A DNA stretch of 64,000 bases from Alicyclobacillus sp. SO9 (GCF_016406125.1 NZ_CP066339.1:4464001-4528000), one strand, 5' to 3'; shown: positions 45,656-54,779, counted from the first letter of the stretch. The notes: a model not told the origin generated them from the letters alone. Made by a program: numbers and translations.

Positions 45656-47282
45656 ATTCTTCTCCTCCTTCCATACGACGCCTAGTAACCCAGTCAGTCA
45701 ATCCAACTGCTTGTTCATCTTGAAACCACCAGCTTTTGGCCTGACGAATTAATGGTTGCGGATTTGGTACTCGAAAAAGAGTAGTGGCTCGGCTTCCAAA
45801 CTCATTGAGCGAACTGCCAAGGATATATACTTGCTCATCGATTACAATGAAGCGATCGTGCAATGGGCTCTTGTCTCTCCCCTTCAGCGCTCGACATTGA
45901 ATCCTGGCAGTGGGATCCTGAGTTTTAATAGCCTCCAATACTTCATAAAGCTTCTCTCCATGTGTGGTCTCTGAGTCTTTGTCAACCTTTTGAATGAGAA
46001 ACGCTACAGAGCTAATTAAACAAACTTCTAGATTAGAGTTGCTCACAAATAGGGCAAACTCAAGTACGTCTGACGCCGATAGATAGGGATCACAGATAAA
46101 ACATTTATTCTTTGCTTGACTTAAGAGTTCTCTGATAATTGGTTTTGCTCTATCTATTGAGGACTCTTCGGGTGGAAAATAGACAAATGTACGATTGTCC
46201 TCAAATGAATCTAGTTCTCGCTGTTTTTCGGCAGCGATTAGCATTTCCTCAGGTGTTGCATCTTTGTCGCTGGGTCTTCCGACATTGTGGTAATGTACGG
46301 TCGGTATCGTATATGTCTGTTCGATTCCATCCTGTTTCCTTATAGTAAAACGGCGCGATGGACCCATCAGCCCCATATTAATTTGCATGTTTTTCATAAA
46401 GTGCCCTGAGAAGTCATACAGTACCTCACCTGTCGCGTGGAATAATCTAGTCCGCAATCGATAGGGGGAGCATGGGATACTTAGAAGCTGTTTGGCCTTG
46501 TCGCATCTATAAATTAGAGAAAATCCATTTCCATTCGGTCTCTCATCCGCCAACTCAACACTAAGCCCGTCGATCGTTTTACCAAGACGTGGATACAACT
46601 CAACAAGAACGTTTTTCTCATCTGCGGATAAACGCTCCTTAAGTTGCCTCAAAATCGGATTCGTGAAGCACAAAATCGTTGCCCCGAAGAATTCGTAATA
46701 CCCTTGCAAATCGACACCAATGGCTTCACTTACGAACGATGAAAGTTCAAGATACTCTTTGTCACTGAACAATCGACGTGTGGCACCCGACGTGTCAAGG
46801 AACGCACAAGTTCGAAATCCAGCAGATCGATGCGGCAAGACACCTGCTATTCCGCTACTTTTGTGCATAGGCAAGACCAGAGGCACTTCATTGGGTGGAT
46901 CCATTGTGCTAATGCCCGCACTTACGACTTGTACTGGCGGATCATCGTTGATCACGCGGCAATTGGACTCCCCTCGAAAATATTGAACGGCAGCCTGTCC
47001 ACTATCTTCGAAACGGCGGAGTATGAAGATGCTTCTGTATGGGTCTAAACGTTTCACTACTTGAGGAAATGAACGTCCGTTTGGATCCTTACTTGTGGTT
47101 TCATCTGACTTCTGTTGTTCCGTTGGGCACATTTCACATACCGAAAACAGGTTGGTATACGTGTCAAGCCGTCTATCATAAAGCAAAACACAAGTGATCT
47201 CCGTTCGTTCGTACTCTAATGCGATTTCATCCAACGTTCGAATCTGCCTTGATTCGCCCTGGAGTAATTCATCATTATTCAT
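45648..47282 (-). CDS. VPA1262-like protein with C-terminal PLD-like domain
   Basis: 544 residues. The N-terminal three quarters match my memory of the 'VPA1262 family N-terminal domain' (uncharacterised). The C-terminal domain has KCFICDPYLSASDVLEFALF and LHDRFIVIDEQVYILGSSLN (His475), again a single HxRxxxxD motif. First gene of the three-gene operon. The long intergenic region upstream holds dispersed repeat R2. Nuclease or phospholipase activity against invading DNA is a reasonable hypothesis given its position in a transposon cargo. Confidence 0.65.
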   Translation of the reverse strand: MNNDELLQGESRQIRTLDEIALEYERTEITCVLLYDRRLDTYTNLFSVCEMCPTEQQKSDETTSKDPNGRSFPQVVKRLDPYRSIFILRRFEDSGQAAVQYFRGESNCRVINDDPPVQVVSAGISTMDPPNEVPLVLPMHKSSGIAGVLPHRSAGFRTCAFLDTSGATRRLFSDKEYLELSSFVSEAIGVDLQGYYEFFGATILCFTNPILRQLKERLSADEKNVLVELYPRLGKTIDGLSVELADERPNGNGFSLIYRCDKAKQLLSIPCSPYRLRTRLFHATGEVLYDFSGHFMKNMQINMGLMGPSRRFTIRKQDGIEQTYTIPTVHYHNVGRPSDKDATPEEMLIAAEKQRELDSFEDNRTFVYFPPEESSIDRAKPIIRELLSQAKNKCFICDPYLSASDVLEFALFVSNSNLEVCLISSVAFLIQKVDKDSETTHGEKLYEVLEAIKTQDPTARIQCRALKGRDKSPLHDRFIVIDEQVYILGSSLNEFGSRATTLFRVPNPQPLIRQAKSWWFQDEQAVGLTDWVTRRRMEGGEEFE

Positions 47283-47393
47283 TCAAACGGCCCCCTCTCT
47301 CGATTTGTCGACACGTGCCTCAACCTGCCCTGCACTTATTTATCAGCACAGAGCACAGATTTACGTAAGAACTTGATTGTTGCAGATATATAC

Positions 47394-47419
47394 TGATCAC
47401 GAACAATAAAGTTGGTAAC
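47394..47419. repeat. 26-bp inverted repeat, left copy
   Basis: TGATCACGAACAATAAAGTT then GGTAAC. The exact inverse is at 48,663-48,688. The pair encloses R2 copy B and the double-GNAT gene (1.3 kb), like the ends of a small cassette. Confidence 0.75.
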
Positions 47420-47477
47420 CGATCTTCTGGCTTCAAGCAGTTCAGCATCTGTCGACGAATAGTAGGATCGACAGCAA

Positions 47478-47550
47478 AAATCTATAAGCATACATTAAAA
47501 CGCACTATTATTCACTATGTTGCGCATGTTCTTATGTCGTTAAAGCCCCC
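47478..47550. repeat. Dispersed repeat R2, copy B (73 bp)
   Basis: Same as 27,228-27,300 at 60 of 73 positions without gaps: AAATCTATAAGCATACATTA ... GTCGTTAAAGCCCCC. It lies between the PLD operon and the GNAT gene. Confidence 0.7.
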
Positions 47551-47574
47551 AATAGTTTAAGAACAAATACTACA

Positions 47575-48432
47575 CTAACCAAATACGGGATCGACAATTC
47601 CATAGAGTTGATCACGTTCTCCACTAAGTTCTTGGGCATTCAGAATCATGACTGGAGATATCATTTTCTCTTCAAAGCCGTATGTCAATAGGACTTTCAT
47701 AAAGTCTTCTTTTTGACTTGGAATATCAATACGTACTGAGCCAGACCAACCCGATACAAAATTTTCCACAAGCGCTAGTGCGACATCCTGTGAGTCAGCT
47801 ACTATGGGACCGACCACCAGTACATTGTTCCGACGAACTCCGAAACCAAACCCTATAACATTGTTTTTCGCATTCCTTATGAGATAACCACGTTCTATAT
47901 TTGCAAAGAGAACTGTATATAACTCACTTCGATTTGCGCCAAATACCGTCTCATCTAGCGCAATAAGCTCATTGAGATCGTCTGCTCCAACATGGTTAAC
48001 TTCAAAGAACTCGTTAACCTTCATGTGTCTAAGAGGCTTATTCACTTCAAAGCGATGTATATTCCCGATTGTTTGAAACCCAATCGATTCATATAGAGGG
48101 AAACCCTGTTCCGTTGCCACTAGCATCACAGGCGCGCCGACTCGTTCGGCTTCAATCAAACAATGCTTGACGATACTTTTTCCAAGTCCTTTTCGTTGGA
48201 AATCCGAATGAACAATGACGACACCCAAGGAAGCCAGAGTAGAATTGTAGATGTAAATTCCCGCACTTGTAACTAAGTTCCCTTCAAACCGATAACCAAA
48301 CATCTTACCAGCAGGGGAAATAAACAAATTTGTATGCCCTGTCGTAAAGTTCCATCCAACACTTTGAGCTAAATTCTGAAGAGCAGGACCGTCATCCTTA
48401 GTTATCATGTCGATTGCAAAATCTTGATACAT
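47575..48432 (-). CDS. Two-domain GNAT acetyltransferase
   Basis: 285 residues. The N-terminal GNAT has LGVVIVHSDFQRKGLGKSIV as its acetyl-CoA loop and ATEQGFPLYESIGFQTIGNI as motif B. The C-terminal half (about 140-285) fits the Acetyltransf_18-type second domain with GYLIRNAKNNVIGFGFGVR. The substrate is unknown. It is enclosed by the 26-base inverted repeats at 47,394 and 48,663 and lies immediately inside a Tn7-like end. Confidence 0.8.
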   Translation of the reverse strand: MYQDFAIDMITKDDGPALQNLAQSVGWNFTTGHTNLFISPAGKMFGYRFEGNLVTSAGIYIYNSTLASLGVVIVHSDFQRKGLGKSIVKHCLIEAERVGAPVMLVATEQGFPLYESIGFQTIGNIHRFEVNKPLRHMKVNEFFEVNHVGADDLNELIALDETVFGANRSELYTVLFANIERGYLIRNAKNNVIGFGFGVRRNNVLVVGPIVADSQDVALALVENFVSGWSGSVRIDIPSQKEDFMKVLLTYGFEEKMISPVMILNAQELSGERDQLYGIVDPVFG

Positions 48433-48626
48433 TGCTCTGACTCCTTCCTACAGCAGAAGTTTTACTATATTTATCCACAAGAAAGTATAGCAACTTTGTC
48501 GGTAAACTGCCCGTTAGCTACATTTCCATTTTATAGAACGAACGAATAAATATCCATATTTAAACACAAAATCTCTACCTGTACTCACTAGAGACTCGCG
48601 ACACTCAATTAAGTCATACAAAAGAA

Positions 48627-48656
48627 ACCCCAGGGCACAGGATTGTACCATGGGGT
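48627..48656. terminator. Hairpin inside transposon end A
   Basis: ACCCCA (48627-48632) pairs with TGGGGT (48651-48656). The equivalent position in end B pairs ACCCTA with TAGGGT, a compensatory change, so the structure itself is conserved. Probably a terminator shielding the element. Confidence 0.45.
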
Positions 48657-48662
48657 CAAAGA

Positions 48663-48688
48663 GTTACCAACTTTATTGTTCGTGATCA
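48663..48688. repeat. 26-bp inverted repeat, right copy
   Basis: GTTACCAACTTTATTGTTCG then TGATCA, the exact inverse of 47,394-47,419. It overlaps the inner edge of transposon end A. Confidence 0.75.
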
Positions 48689-48689
48689 T

Positions 48690-48785
48690 ATACATTTTTC
48701 TGTATCTAAATTCATTCGTCTCACTAACTCTGCGAAAAGGTCTCACCCTATTTGCGAAACATCTCACTAATTATGCAAAATCACA
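48690..48785 (+). mobile_element. Tn7-like transposon end A
   Basis: Three TnsB-type sites start with TCTCAC at 48,719, 48,741 and 48,762 (spacing 22 and 21). Each continues about 10 bases later with TGCGAAA or TGCAAAA. The element terminates in ACA at 48,783-48,785 (TGTGATTTTGC read inward), as expected for Tn7 relatives. The interior is to the left. End B at 49,490-49,580 is the same over about 90 bases. The next base outside is already inside a CRISPR repeat. Confidence 0.75.
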
Positions 48786-49140
48786 CCCACGCGGGAGCGT
48801 GGATTGAAATACCTTCATGATTACACCTCCCTAAATAGGGGTGACGTCGCTCCCCACGCGGGAGCGTGGATTGAAATTTGAATATTTTCTATAATTACGT
48901 GTAGAATTGGTCCAGTCGCTCCCCACGCGTGAGCGTGGATTGAAATAGCACATGCAAGAAACCCAGCACCACATGTTAAAAGCGTCGCTCCCCACGCGGG
49001 AGCGTGGATTGAAATTGGACTCTCGTATACTGTTCACCGGCCCCCGCTGTCGCTCACCACGCGGGAACGTGGATTGAAATTCGTGATTGGATGTACAGCA
49101 ATTGGCGGATCGGCGTGTCGCTCCCCACACGGGAGCGTCT
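48786..49140 (+). CRISPR. Short type I-C-like CRISPR array, no cas genes
   Basis: Repeat unit 32 bases: GTCGCTCCCCACGCGGGAGC then GTGGATTGAAAT, as in type I-C systems, with a CGCTCCC/GGGAGCG stem. Repeats start at 48,786 (first 7 bases missing, cut by transposon end A), 48,846, 48,915, 48,984, 49,049 and 49,117 (last one degenerate after 49,138). Five spacers are 35, 37, 37, 33 and 36 bases. Repeats 3 and 5 carry stem mutations. No leader is left and no cas gene lies in the window, so crRNA would have to be processed by a distant system. Confidence 0.9.
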
Positions 49141-49489
49141 GTATCCATCAAAACAGTCTCAGCATGGCACAATGATCTGCTCCCTTAAGAGAGAACCTAT
49201 AGACCAACTTCTTGCTATAGTCTTCTACAAATTTCTTACTAGACAATCACTATAAACTACTTGGCTTATGTATTACGTGCACGAATGCCCTAAACAAAAT
49301 TCACTAGAAAGAGCATTGCTTTATTACCTGAGACCATAATTACTTCTTTGTGTTACAGATAGAATCTTGATGTAACAATACAGTGTTTTACGGTAAGTTG
49401 CAGCAACCATAGTGTGCTTTCATGCACATAGAAGAACCCTAAGTACTGAGGATGTACCTAGGGTCACAAACCATTGTTCTTCTTATGCA
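49141..49489. other. 350-base non-coding stretch between array and end B
   Basis: AT-rich, no ORF. It holds the hairpin ACCCTA/TAGGGT (49,436-49,464) that corresponds to the one in end A. Confidence 0.5.
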
Positions 49490-49580
49490 TTTTTCTGTAT
49501 CTAAATTCATTTGTCTCACTAATTCCGCGAAAACGTCTCACCTTATTTGCGAAAAATCTCAATAATTATGCGAAATCACA
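49490..49580 (+). mobile_element. Tn7-like transposon end B
   Basis: TCTCAC at 49,514 and 49,536 and TCTCAA at 49,557, spacing 22 and 21, terminating in ACA at 49,578-49,580. Same orientation as end A (interior to the left). Similarity between the two ends stops exactly at the ACA terminus, which defines the element boundary. Confidence 0.75.
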
Positions 49581-49600
49581 AATGTGGGTTATAATTACAA

Positions 49601-49715
49601 ACGGCACAAATCAGCCACTAAAATGAGGTGAATTTCAATGTTCAAATGGCATTTTGTATATCATGAAACGGCATAAACTGTAGTTTATATACTATAAAGT
49701 GACACAAACTGTATT
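49601..49715. repeat. Degenerate repeats between end B and the second tniQ pair
   Basis: ACGGCACAAATC (49,601), ACGGCATAAACTGTA (49,668) and TGACACAAACTGTA (about 49,700) look like a second family of transposase sites, perhaps the end of the element that once carried the right-hand tniQ pair. The TGTGGGTTATAATTAC just outside end B may be its terminus. Confidence 0.3.
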
Positions 49716-49721
49716 GTACGC

Positions 49722-51753
49722 TCATTGCAAAAGACTTTCCCTTACTAATTCCATGTTCCTCTGAATACGATACTTAGCATCATGTAGAGCTTTTACCAAT
49801 ACCGGATAGTAATATCCGATATGATCCGGGACGTCTGCATATCTCAAGACGTCCTGTATGGATGCAGATTGATTCTGAGAGATGATCGCACCAGTAGCAA
49901 TCTCTATCCGTACCCTACATTCCTCAACCTTGCGTTGCAGTTGCCGCTGCCTGCTGAGGTCAAACACTTCCTTTATCCAATCATTTAATTGAGGGCAATG
50001 ACGTTTCACTGTTGGTGGCGATGCACCAATGTATTCAAATACATCCTTGACGTATATTATTGTTTCATCAGCTTCCTTACTTCCGACAAACTCCTTCGCC
50101 CGATCCCACCACTGTTGTATCGTTAGTTCTCTCAATATCTTCTTCTGCTGTTCTATCTCTTTCCATATATATTCCCGATAGGGGGTCGATTTAACTGTAA
50201 CATTTCTCAAAAAGGAAGCATTTAGACGACGAATAACTTCATTCATTGTGATCTCAATGCTTAAACGTTTCATTTCCTCAATTTCTTGAACTAATTTGTC
50301 CATAAAGTAATCATTAGCTGGTCTCGCAAGATCATCTTGAATGTTCACAGTCCCATGTATATCTCCGGAAAAGTACCATCTTTGAATGACGTCTAATGAG
50401 CGATAGTAATGAAATTGTGTCCGTGTCCAGGAGAATAATACCCATGCCGACTTGGATTTTTCCTTTGTATCACTTGAGTAAATCAATCGGAATCGCCGCA
50501 TCAATTCTTTTTCCGAGAGGGTAGGCGGCCTAAGTCTATCGTTCAAGAACTTAGGTAGTAATTCGTGTGCAACAATGTAGCCTACCAAACGCTGAATTGT
50601 TGACATACCTATCGCATAGGTTTCTCGAATATATTCATACGAAAGACCGTTAACCAGGCATTTGCGAATTACATTTATTCTTTCAATATCGGGTCGCACA
50701 GCTACCCATTGAGATGTAGGATCATAACCGTATTCCATGTAACAACCCATACAGACTGCAGGCTGGATATACTTTATGGCACCTCGCTGATGATACTGGC
50801 GATGGCCGACCGATGGTGCGCCATTACAAAATCGGCCTGGTGTTCTCATCCCCTTGTTGCTTCCATGAAACCCACACCAAGGAGTGGAACATGCCCCCGC
50901 CTCCTTTATGCTCGCAACAGCTAGGTTAGAACCAGAGAAACTGTCTGGAACGGTCATCGATGGAAAATTTTGAGGTTCTATATTTCGACAACGCAAAATA
51001 TTGAGTAGGGTACTTATTTTTGGAGGATATCCTTGCTCGTTATCATTCAAATAATGAAGAAATGCTGAAACCGTTCCAGCGCTTATGCCAACAACGTTGT
51101 TGCGATCCCACATCTCGGCCTGCCCCGTTGCGATATAAAGAAGTTTGACGGTGAAGGATTGTGTAAGTGACCTATCACCGAGTCGCTGTATAAACTCCCC
51201 ACCACTCTGATGAAGGAATCTCCATTGATTCTGTAATTCCATTTGCTCTTCGAATGTATCCGATTTGGAAATATCAGATGAACGGTTCAAAGAAAAATTA
51301 TACCCACACCAGTTACATAGGAAACCTGCTAATGTCTTAGCTGCGTACGGTTGAGGTCTGCCAAAGTAACTGGTAGACCCCATTTTCCTTCAGACAGGCG
51401 GGGCAAAAACGACGATGTTGCACATCAATATCTCTTTGCAAGGTTAATTTTACATTCGCTGATTCGGGTTCCTTGTAATCGAAGAACTTCTTAATTAACG
51501 GCTGGAAAGTAAGAGCATTCAAAACCACAGGACTTACACCCGTCAATTCACTAAGGGATTCCAACGGTACATACCGACTTGGAATGAAATCAAGCCGATA
51601 GTAATCTCTCCTTCGTAGGTCGTCACTGGTCACTTCCAGCATCCGCAAAATGTCTTTGAGTTGTCTTGAATTTCGATTAGCTACCGTAGAAAGAAAAGAT
51701 GTAAGGGATTCTCCTGTCTTGGGCTGGGGTCTGACAGTAAAACTTCTCATCAT
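49722..51753 (-). pseudogene. tniQ: TniQ/TnsD-like selector A', broken by a small deletion
   Basis: The N-terminal part starts ATG 51753 (RPQPKTGESLTSFLSTVANR) and runs to CPACLKENGVYQLLWQ, where the frame ends. The rest resumes one frame over at RPQPYAAKTLAGFLCNWCGY and continues 540 residues to 49,722. Compared with the intact paralogue at 34,514, about 23 residues are missing, including the CTDHHIYLTNKCPMC zinc ligands, plus a frame change. So about 70 bases were lost near 51,372, and the protein cannot be made whole or hold its zinc knuckle. Confidence 0.8.
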
Positions 51754-51815
51754 TCCTTTGACCCTTCCTGTCGTTACTATCAGACACATATTCGATGCTG
51801 ACGCAAAAAAACTAA

Positions 51816-53606
51816 TCACTCTGTCATTTCTTTAATATTGCGATTATGCTCTACCATTCGTTCGTGGATATATGCCGTAATCTCAGGTGCGATTCTCCAT
51901 AAAACCGTACGACTAGTTTCAATTATATTATACAATGACCCAGACGTAAGGATAGTGGTCAGATTTTGTGACAAGTAGTTTTCGATCTTTTGATATATCT
52001 CATCTTTTCGACGTTGCGTTCTTTGTTCCCATTGAAATTTCTTTGCTTCAGCAATCAAATCGTTATCACCCCAATTCCGAATCGTCTCCGCACATACCCC
52101 TACAGTGTTGCAAACCGCAGCAATCGTAATATCCCGATCGTTCTTCATGAATTCATCCAGCACTTCCCGAACTTTTTCCCGTTTTACTATACCGTCTGAA
52201 CGTTTCCACGGTCGAGGACGTTTCAACCCAATCAAAGCACGCATCACTTGCGGGTGAAATCGATACACAAGAAACTGTTGATAGCTATCCCAGCAATCCC
52301 ACTGTTGGATGGTTTTCCATGTCGTTCCGTGACAAACGGCCGCAAAAACCCGTTCAAGCAGTGAACTGTCCACCACCAGCGACTCACTCCATTGATCGAG
52401 TTCCACTCGGGTGCAAAAATAAGCCAGGCATCGGCGGGTTTTCTCCTCAGTAAATCCGATACTACGTGCCAAACCCTTCATACCATTTAGTGAAGTATTC
52501 GTGCCCGTCAGCGCCTGATATCCTTCGATAAAGTAGGTTCGCTCTTCAAGCTGCCCGTCTTCATTAATGGCATATTCACAACCGCACTCCGTACAGGCAA
52601 GATAATAAAACAAAGTCTTACCAGACTTACGGCGCTTTAGGGTCGTTCCCGTTTTCACGAGCGTACCTGGGCTCTGATGCCCGTCACACCAGGGAGCAAG
52701 GCAAGATAGTTGTTCTAATCGCCGAACAACACCTTTACGTACTGAAACAGCAAAACTGCCCGGAACGCCGACCTGAAGAAATTCATTCATGGATACCTGA
52801 TTTCTATAAAGCGAATTAAGCAAGAATGAAAGATGGAGGGTTCTTTTTTGCGACAGGCTACCCCGTGCGTGTTGAAGAAGTGTTGGTAATACTGATGCCA
52901 CCTTCTCCTCGGCAAGTTTCCGATTAAAATGTAGCTGCCGCCCACATAGCAAATAAAGAAGGCGCATGGCAACGTCGTGAGAGTCGATCAGAGAGCCACC
53001 GGGTTCTAGCAACCTATACAACGCTTCATAGGTCCAGTGCTGTTGCTCTAGTTCGTCACCGACAATTGCTCGTGTTTGATTTTTAGTAAGTAGAAATCCG
53101 CAATAGGGACACACGTCCAGAAATTCGATATCCTTAAATTTAATTTGTTTTTTACAGGCAGGACAGTGTTCAACAAGGTAAACGTTGTGTTCAACACAGG
53201 ACGTAACAAGGCTCATCTTCCACAGTAAGCGATAGTGTTTTGTCTCCTTCAAACACTGAGGGCAAAATCGGTACTTGTCCAGTAGCAGCCCCGACATAAA
53301 GCGTGACCGTCGAATTTCCTCATTTACACCGAATCGGGTTAGTAAGGGATGAAATGTAGTGTGTAACAGCTCCTCAACGGTGAGACCAGCTAACCTTGAA
53401 AAGCTCTCTGTATCTATTATACTTCTGGGAGACACATCAAGAAGGCTAAGATCCGCTCTCTGTATATACTTTGTCCCCCAAATCCTAACAGAGTTCAAAA
53501 GCGACAAAACTGGGATGCCATTTTTGTCGGCGAAGCGAAGTACATAGCCCCAGAATGACTCTGCAAAGAATGGTTTGGGACGAGCTCTAAAAACCGTGTT
53601 CCCCAT
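51816..53606 (-). CDS. tniQ: TniQ/TnsD-like target selector B'
   Basis: 596 residues, intact. FAESFWGYVLRFADKNG begins the TniQ domain; zinc motifs are FCPQCLKETKHYRLLW, CVEHNVYLVEHCPACK and CPYCGF. CLAPWCDGHQSPGTLVKTGT and CTECGCEYA match selector B almost motif for motif, and the C-terminus SRTVLWRIAPEITAYI matches too. It lies upstream of broken selector A', the same order as B-A at 34,514-38,278. No tnsB or tnsC accompanies this pair, so it is either a relic or uses the other operon's TnsC. Confidence 0.85.
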   Translation of the reverse strand: MGNTVFRARPKPFFAESFWGYVLRFADKNGIPVLSLLNSVRIWGTKYIQRADLSLLDVSPRSIIDTESFSRLAGLTVEELLHTTFHPLLTRFGVNEEIRRSRFMSGLLLDKYRFCPQCLKETKHYRLLWKMSLVTSCVEHNVYLVEHCPACKKQIKFKDIEFLDVCPYCGFLLTKNQTRAIVGDELEQQHWTYEALYRLLEPGGSLIDSHDVAMRLLYLLCGRQLHFNRKLAEEKVASVLPTLLQHARGSLSQKRTLHLSFLLNSLYRNQVSMNEFLQVGVPGSFAVSVRKGVVRRLEQLSCLAPWCDGHQSPGTLVKTGTTLKRRKSGKTLFYYLACTECGCEYAINEDGQLEERTYFIEGYQALTGTNTSLNGMKGLARSIGFTEEKTRRCLAYFCTRVELDQWSESLVVDSSLLERVFAAVCHGTTWKTIQQWDCWDSYQQFLVYRFHPQVMRALIGLKRPRPWKRSDGIVKREKVREVLDEFMKNDRDITIAAVCNTVGVCAETIRNWGDNDLIAEAKKFQWEQRTQRRKDEIYQKIENYLSQNLTTILTSGSLYNIIETSRTVLWRIAPEITAYIHERMVEHNRNIKEMTE

Positions 53607-54021
53607 TTATAACAACTCCCAGTACGGAATGGAATTAGTTATTTCCAATATGGGTCAATTCATAACACGACACTGGTGACCCTGGATAAGAAATATCCGA
53701 CAGTGGTATCATGGGTAGACGACACCTCATGTCTCGTTAGCTGGTGACGGGGGATGAGCCCGCCTCAGCTGCTTGGATCGTTATTAGACCAACTTGCTAA
53801 CACTATGTACTTAACGGGGGGCTTTCTTCTCCCCTAACCGGTCACACAAAGGTTGATTCGGCTACCTGAATTATCATGTGGAGGACCGAAGACATCATTG
53901 CAAAAACATAGTTGACACCGTGCAGACAGAACACTGTATATGCAGGGCTTTGGCTATGTCATGTTGGTGAATTAGCAGGGGATAAAGGCGCTGATAGAAC
54001 ACTTAATGGAGGAATAATGAT
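53607..54021. other. 415-base gap, no gene
   Basis: Contains three CGACAC/CGACAG-type motifs (53,668, 53,698, 53,720) that could be degenerate transposase sites upstream of the tniQ pair, but spacing is irregular. Nothing else is seen. Confidence 0.3.
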
Positions 54022-54591
54022 ATGCATGATGTTTGTTTTGCCAACTACAAAGAAATAACCAAACATCTGAAATACCAGAAGTCAAGTTCTGCCGATGAAG
54101 TCATTGAAATCGTAAAACACTCCTATGAAAACAAGAATGGAGATCCTGATAGTTCGCATTTTGTAGGAGAGAAAGGACGGTATCGGGACAGAGAAACATG
54201 GATTGAAGGAGATATTTTGGTAAAGGACCTAGTAAGAGTTTCAATGTATCCAGAGGCACCGTGGGCAAAATACTTAACCAATAGCACCCGAGCTCCCGCT
54301 CAAGCCAATGACAAGTCTTTTCGTAATGGGTTAGAACGCTTACAAAGCCTAGAGTCATCTCAATACGCCGATCACTATGCGAAGGTTCATGGGATATATG
54401 AAGCTCTACGAGAAGGTTCTTTTCCAAATGAATTGCGTTACGTCACTATACTGCAATGGCAATTAGTTGAACCATTTGTTCAAGATGGAAACCACAGACT
54501 TCTTGCATTAGCAAAACATAACTTAGACAACGTAATCAAATGTTATGTAGGTTACAATGCACAGGACAGTCTCTTGCCATCATCTGTTTGA
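54022..54591 (+). CDS. ParB/Srx-fold-like hypothetical protein
   Basis: 189 residues from ATG 54022 (GGAGG upstream). The C-terminal FVQDGNHRLLALAKHNLDNV resembles the DGNHR box of ParB/sulfiredoxin-fold proteins. The central region RETWIEGDILVKDLVRVSMY fits the strand before it. No DNA-binding helix-turn-helix is visible. It lies between transposon remnants and the defence genes; role unknown. Confidence 0.5.
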   Translation: MHDVCFANYKEITKHLKYQKSSSADEVIEIVKHSYENKNGDPDSSHFVGEKGRYRDRETWIEGDILVKDLVRVSMYPEAPWAKYLTNSTRAPAQANDKSFRNGLERLQSLESSQYADHYAKVHGIYEALREGSFPNELRYVTILQWQLVEPFVQDGNHRLLALAKHNLDNVIKCYVGYNAQDSLLPSSV

Positions 54592-54779
54592 CTGAATCAG
54601 ACAAATAACACGGCCCATCGGTACAGGATAAAGCAAGAATAGTCATAGAGCAAACTTTTAGACTGCCTTGAGAGACGGAATTTTAACCGGATATTTTCAA
54701 ACACCGCCCCTTCAAGCGGACTATCCTGCGTTCCTGATTTACCCCATATTTCGTCTCTATGCTTATACTGATTGAATCG

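Noticed and set aside
48786-49140. Complete CRISPR-associated transposon
   Set aside because: No cas6, cas7, cas8, cas5 or cas12k is present and tnsB is truncated; the parts are suggestive but the system is not complete in this window.
48831-49172. 113-residue minus-strand frame with repeated FNPRSRVGSD
   Set aside because: It is the CRISPR repeats read as codons; the periodicity matches the array, with no ribosome binding site.
53668-53725. Three CGACAC/CGACAG motifs as a transposon end
   Set aside because: Spacing of 30 and 22 bases is irregular and no terminus is visible; mentioned only as a weak possibility.
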